A DNA stretch of 64,000 nt from Salinivirga sp964413185 (GTDB lineage Bacteria > Bacteroidota > Bacteroidia > Bacteroidales > Salinivirgaceae). The translations under genes were made by a program, and so were the position numbers. The notes under the pieces were generated by a model. That model ran no database searches and was not told where the DNA came from. It saw nothing but the letters and a program-made list of their open reading frames with translations. The stretch lies in NCBI GenBank assembly GCA_964413185.1, contig CAYPSX010000001.1:1-64000 (forward strand), written 5' to 3'. Shown here one piece after another: positions 60,786-64,000 of this stretch (within the stretch, counting starts at the first letter, position 1; each line of letters starts with the position of its first letter).

Positions 60786-63155
60786 TTACATGTCGTCGAA
60801 TTCAATTTGGAATTTCTTTTTGCCTGGTTTGTTTTCAGCGGGCTCCGGTTCTATCTTCTTGCGTTTAACTTCTTTGAAAGATACTTTATAATCTTCATCC
60901 GTTCCTTTTATATCAACGGCTACCATCATCTTGTTATTTTTCTCCCAGGCAAAAGTATTTTTATGCTTTTGCCTTAATTTTTTGAACAGCACATCAGCCA
61001 GGCCCACGGAAAGCTGATAGTCCATAGCATTGTTGAAGGTGTGTGTCCCGCTAAGGTCAAGGTCAATGGCTGAGGATTTGATTTCCATGAACGGAATTTT
61101 TACGGTTTGGTCGATGATGGTTATTTGGTTTTGCAGTTTATCAAATTGCACATGCTTGAGCTCCTCAACGGAGATGTAACCGGCCAGTTTTTGAAGTGTT
61201 TCATAATTATTGAGTTGCCCGTTTTCAATTAAAATGTCGCTCCAGAGGTAAATTGAGGCCGGACGAACATCAAACTCCGGAGTAAAAACAAATTCTGAGC
61301 GCACCTGTGCCGTAAGTTTTCCGGCTATATGGCGGGCTTTAATTTCTGATTGTCCAAAATTGTTGAACTGATCAAATACTTCTGAAACTTCAACTTGCTT
61401 AAGTTTACCGTTCATCTGTACAAACCACTCATTGTTGGCTTGTTGCACCAGTTTACCTTCGGCACGGACTGTTCCTTGCGCGGTTTCCATAAACAAAGCG
61501 GGCATTTCAATGCGCCTGCCAAATTTGTTTATTTCTGCACTGAAGTTTTTTGCGTTGAATTTATTTTGAACTAACTCCGTTATTTCTGCTACTATTTGCA
61601 GACGAATGTTGTCGGTAAGTTGAAATGGATTGCCGGGAGTGTTCTCTTCTGAAATAAGCAGGTATTCGTTAAGATTAAAATGAGAGGCTTTGACGTTGCC
61701 TTTGATTTTAAGGGGTTGATTTTCTAATAAATAATTGAAAATGCTGCTAACCTCGCCATTAAAGGCCAATTTGTTCTTGTTGAATGTGCCATTGAGATTT
61801 TTGATCAATATTTTTTCCGGCGTAACATTCATGTTACTATTGAGTTGCCTGATGCTGAAATTATTATCGCGAATATCTAAACCAACATTTTGCAAACCAA
61901 CTTCTCCCTCTTTAAAAAATGATGATATTTCGGTTCCCGGGGCTAAACGGCCATCAACTTGTGCCTGGCCGACAACAATGCCGGTTATGTTGGTTACGGG
62001 CAGTTTTTCCAAATCGGATTGCCAGTCAACCAGGTTTAAACTAAAAGATGTTATGCCACGCACATATTGTTGAGGATAACGGAAACTACCTTCGAAATGT
62101 AGATTGGAGTTGGCATGTAATGCATCAAAACGATCAAAATTAATCAGGGTATTTTTGCCATCGTTTGTCAGTTGACCGTCCATTTTTAAAGAAACCCGTT
62201 TTTTAAGATACTCTATGTCAGGGTTCCCTTTAAATACAGCATGAATTTGCCAGGTGTTTTTGCCGGCAAAATAATCAAAGCTTTTTATAAATAATGCTCC
62301 GCCTATCAGCTTAAACTGATTGATTTTTTCTTTTCTGAGGAATTTATTTATCGTTGATGTTTGGATTTTAATCTCGCCACTTTTTACTACCATTGTTTCA
62401 TCCGGCAGGTTATAGCTTCCCTGCACCTCGGCGGAGAAGTTTTCTGCGCGCAGTTCTCCATTCCATTGAAAAAAACCGTTGGCGGAGCGGGATATGTTGC
62501 CATTCCACGAGTACGTTGAAAAATAGTTGTATCGGGTGGGAATGAGGTTAGTTTTTGCCAGTTTAAGCTGTACATTGAGGTTGAAAGTATTTGCATTGAG
62601 CATGCCCTCAATGTTTGCCGAAATTATTTCATTTTGGTAAAAATCATTTGAACGGTCATCTTTATAATTAACCTGTACATTCTCCAGTTCAAACGCATCT
62701 ATTTGGAAATCTTTTTGGGCTTTTTTGGTGGCTGATGGTTCGGGAGGAAAAATATCGTAATTGTTTCTTCCATGTCGGTCTGTTGCAAGTGTAATGAAAC
62801 CGTTGACAACGCTTAAGCGACTTATTTTTGGTGTTTGGCTCACCAGGGTTCTAACGTTCAAATCAAAAAACAAATGTTGGGCAAACAATAGTGTATCGGC
62901 TTCTGTGCCGGAATATTCAACAGAACTGTGCACCACTACATCCTGAAATTTGACACTAATACTTGGGAAGCGTTCCCAAAACGACATGCTCACTTCGCCA
63001 ACATCTATTTTTGTATCAACTTTACGGTTGATTTCATTAATGAGCACATCGACAATTTTATCCTGGTTCAGGTAAAAATAGCCTACAAAGCCGATCATTA
63101 AAATGATCAACCCCAAAAAAATTCCCGTAAAAACCTGAAAAAATATCTTCTTCAT
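60786..63155 (-). CDS. AsmA-family large periplasmic protein
   Basis: The 789-residue protein is anchored by one N-terminal span (about 7-29) and has a large mostly-beta periplasmic part. It begins with the AsmA segment DVLINEINRKVDTKIDVGEVSMSFWERFPSISVKFQDVVV and carries repeats such as LNLVDWQSDLEKLP and DLSGTHTFNNAMDYQLSVGL near the end, typical of AsmA-like lipid-transport or envelope assembly proteins. The C-terminus is basic. AsmA-family proteins are thought to shuttle phospholipids between the membranes. It heads the operon that continues with the histidine kinase and cyclase. Confidence 0.87.
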   Translation of the reverse strand: MKKIFFQVFTGIFLGLIILMIGFVGYFYLNQDKIVDVLINEINRKVDTKIDVGEVSMSFWERFPSISVKFQDVVVHSSVEYSGTEADTLLFAQHLFFDLNVRTLVSQTPKISRLSVVNGFITLATDRHGRNNYDIFPPEPSATKKAQKDFQIDAFELENVQVNYKDDRSNDFYQNEIISANIEGMLNANTFNLNVQLKLAKTNLIPTRYNYFSTYSWNGNISRSANGFFQWNGELRAENFSAEVQGSYNLPDETMVVKSGEIKIQTSTINKFLRKEKINQFKLIGGALFIKSFDYFAGKNTWQIHAVFKGNPDIEYLKKRVSLKMDGQLTNDGKNTLINFDRFDALHANSNLHFEGSFRYPQQYVRGITSFSLNLVDWQSDLEKLPVTNITGIVVGQAQVDGRLAPGTEISSFFKEGEVGLQNVGLDIRDNNFSIRQLNSNMNVTPEKILIKNLNGTFNKNKLAFNGEVSSIFNYLLENQPLKIKGNVKASHFNLNEYLLISEENTPGNPFQLTDNIRLQIVAEITELVQNKFNAKNFSAEINKFGRRIEMPALFMETAQGTVRAEGKLVQQANNEWFVQMNGKLKQVEVSEVFDQFNNFGQSEIKARHIAGKLTAQVRSEFVFTPEFDVRPASIYLWSDILIENGQLNNYETLQKLAGYISVEELKHVQFDKLQNQITIIDQTVKIPFMEIKSSAIDLDLSGTHTFNNAMDYQLSVGLADVLFKKLRQKHKNTFAWEKNNKMMVAVDIKGTDEDYKVSFKEVKRKKIEPEPAENKPGKKKFQIEFDDM

Positions 63156-63294
63156 CTTTTTTTAATGATGATTTTATTGTGCCCGTAACTTACTGATTAT
63201 TCAGCTAAATTAATCAATTCAACTGAAACACTCAGTTAGAAACAGGTAAATAAAGAACGTGTATAATAAAAATTTATGTTGAAATTTAGTTAAA

Positions 63295-63326
63295 TAAAAA
63301 AGGCTGCCTCGAAAAGAGACAGCCCG
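63295..63326 (-). terminator. Intrinsic terminator after the outer membrane barrel gene
   Basis: On the minus strand GGCTGTCTC/GAGGCAGCC (63316-63324 and 63302-63310, one mismatch) is followed by TTTTTT. It lies about 23 bp past the stop at 63349. Confidence 0.8.
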
Positions 63327-63348
63327 TACTGAGGTTTTCCATTGCCTG

Positions 63349-64000
63349 CTAAAAAGCAAGGCTAACACCAAGACTTATTGGATACAACTCAGGACCTTCG
63401 CCTTTTTTAAAGAGCGATTGTAAATTATAATTGCAATATAGGCCGAAATGATCAAATCCTACTTGCGCACGCAAACCATACGTAAGTGTATTTACGTGAA
63501 AGTCTTTCTTTGATTTACTTTTGTCGCCTGTGTTGGTTTCCAATTTTGTATGACTGCCAATTTTTAGTCCGCCATATCCACCTACTGCAAGCCAAAAGTT
63601 TTTATTGCCAAGTGGTTGCTGAATTTCCAGCATTACAGGAACATTCAGGTAAACAGTTGTAAGTTTGTTTTTTGAATAACTCATTTCGCCCTGCGCAATT
63701 GTGTCTACATAAATAGAATCGCGGTCGTTTTGCAACACAAGTTGTTTGTTGTCGAATTTATAATTGCTCCAGCTAATTCCCAATCCGGTAACTATTCCAA
63801 ACCGGTTTTTTACAATGGGTATGGAAACATCGGCAATGTTCCAGTTGAATTGTATTGAACGAGAGTCATCCAGTTCCATATATTCCTTACCTTCAGGAAC
63901 ATCGAGTTGATAATCGGGGTTTAGGTAATTGTTTAAACCGAGTTCAAAACCGGCGTAGTGGCCGTTAAATTTTCGGTTTATTTTCACATCTATATCCCAG
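63349..64000 (-). CDS. Outer membrane beta-barrel protein, N-terminus outside the window
   Basis: The frame is open to the window edge (...WDIDVKI before the first visible residues), so the gene starts beyond 64000. The visible 216 or so residues form alternating amphipathic strands: HYAGFELGLNNYLNP, FGIVTGLGISWSNY, VNVPVMLEIQQP-like, FWLAVGGYGGLKIG and a terminal PISLGVSLAF with the aromatic C-terminal residue typical of outer membrane proteins. This matches the porin-like beta-barrel family that is common in Bacteroidota and often regulated with ECF sigma genes. Function is not known. A terminator follows. Confidence 0.85.
   Translation of the reverse strand, partial: WDIDVKINRKFNGHYAGFELGLNNYLNPDYQLDVPEGKEYMELDDSRSIQFNWNIADVSIPIVKNRFGIVTGLGISWSNYKFDNKQLVLQNDRDSIYVDTIAQGEMSYSKNKLTTVYLNVPVMLEIQQPLGNKNFWLAVGGYGGLKIGSHTKLETNTGDKSKSKKDFHVNTLTYGLRAQVGFDHFGLYCNYNLQSLFKKGEGPELYPISLGVSLAF

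Noticed and set aside
1..64000. CRISPR arrays, insertion sequences, prophage, rRNA and tRNA genes
   Set aside because: No regularly spaced direct repeats, transposase motifs, terminal inverted repeats or cloverleaf-like sequences were seen while reading the intergenic regions. A dedicated scan was not possible.

Overview
The window reads as a chromosomal segment of a Bacteroidota bacterium, most like the free-living, type IX secretion-bearing Bacteroidales/Marinilabiliales side of the phylum. The evidence is AT-rich DNA, TAnnTTTG-type promoter boxes, a PorZ homologue, T9SS C-terminal sorting domains, carboxypeptidase-regulatory-domain outer membrane receptors, an AtpB with a signal peptide and a very short epsilon subunit. 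No rRNA, tRNA, insertion sequence, prophage or CRISPR array was recognised. Genus and species cannot be told from the sequence alone.

Left part (1-11 kb). A decayed ORF with one in-frame TAG (434-850) lies beside a cluster of hairpins. It is followed by the aminopeptidase pepP, msrA, a small lipoprotein, an ECF sigma / anti-sigma (zinc finger plus HEAT repeats) / DUF4097 / DUF4097 envelope-stress-like cluster, a secreted endonuclease/exonuclease/phosphatase family protein, and polA. At 11-15 kb queD is followed upstream by a two-gene DNA restriction-modification-like unit: a 966-residue N6-adenine methylase and a small PD-(D/E)XK protein. They overlap by 8 bp, and a promoter box with a palindrome lies just before the methylase.

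Middle part (15-38 kb, almost all minus strand). Housekeeping genes come first: tcdA, a TatD-like hydrolase, a class I/II aminotransferase, recO overlapping porZ, rdgB, an O-antigen ligase-like protein, a ferredoxin overlapping a U32 protein, and a GT9 glycosyltransferase. Then comes a split F-type ATP synthase locus. atpB-E-F-H-A-G form one block and atpD-C another, with an RND/MMPL transporter, a sugar-nucleotide epimerase and a polyprenyl diphosphate synthase between them. A good promoter sits immediately before the RND gene.

Right part (37-64 kb). A stand-alone DUF262 protein is followed by a conserved Bacteroidota group (sigma-54 activator, lptE, TPR-tailed protein, secG) and typA. Next is a small receiver-like protein behind a roughly 180-nt leader with several possible pairings. 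Then come a dodecin, an ArsR regulator, an AspT-type transporter, a T9SS-exported endonuclease I, two equal-length tandem outer membrane receptors, a radical SAM protein with a thiamine-binding-family protein, an orphan T9SS sorting domain, ilvE, and a signalling operon (AsmA-like protein, histidine kinase, adenylate cyclase fused to an HD domain, tandem universal stress protein). The window ends inside an outer membrane beta-barrel gene.

The most interesting items are the structured leader at 43.9-44.1 kb, the restriction-modification pair, the cyclase-HD fusion operon, the split ATP synthase locus, the U32-ferredoxin pair and the orphan sorting domain. All functional statements rest on motif reading, without database searches.
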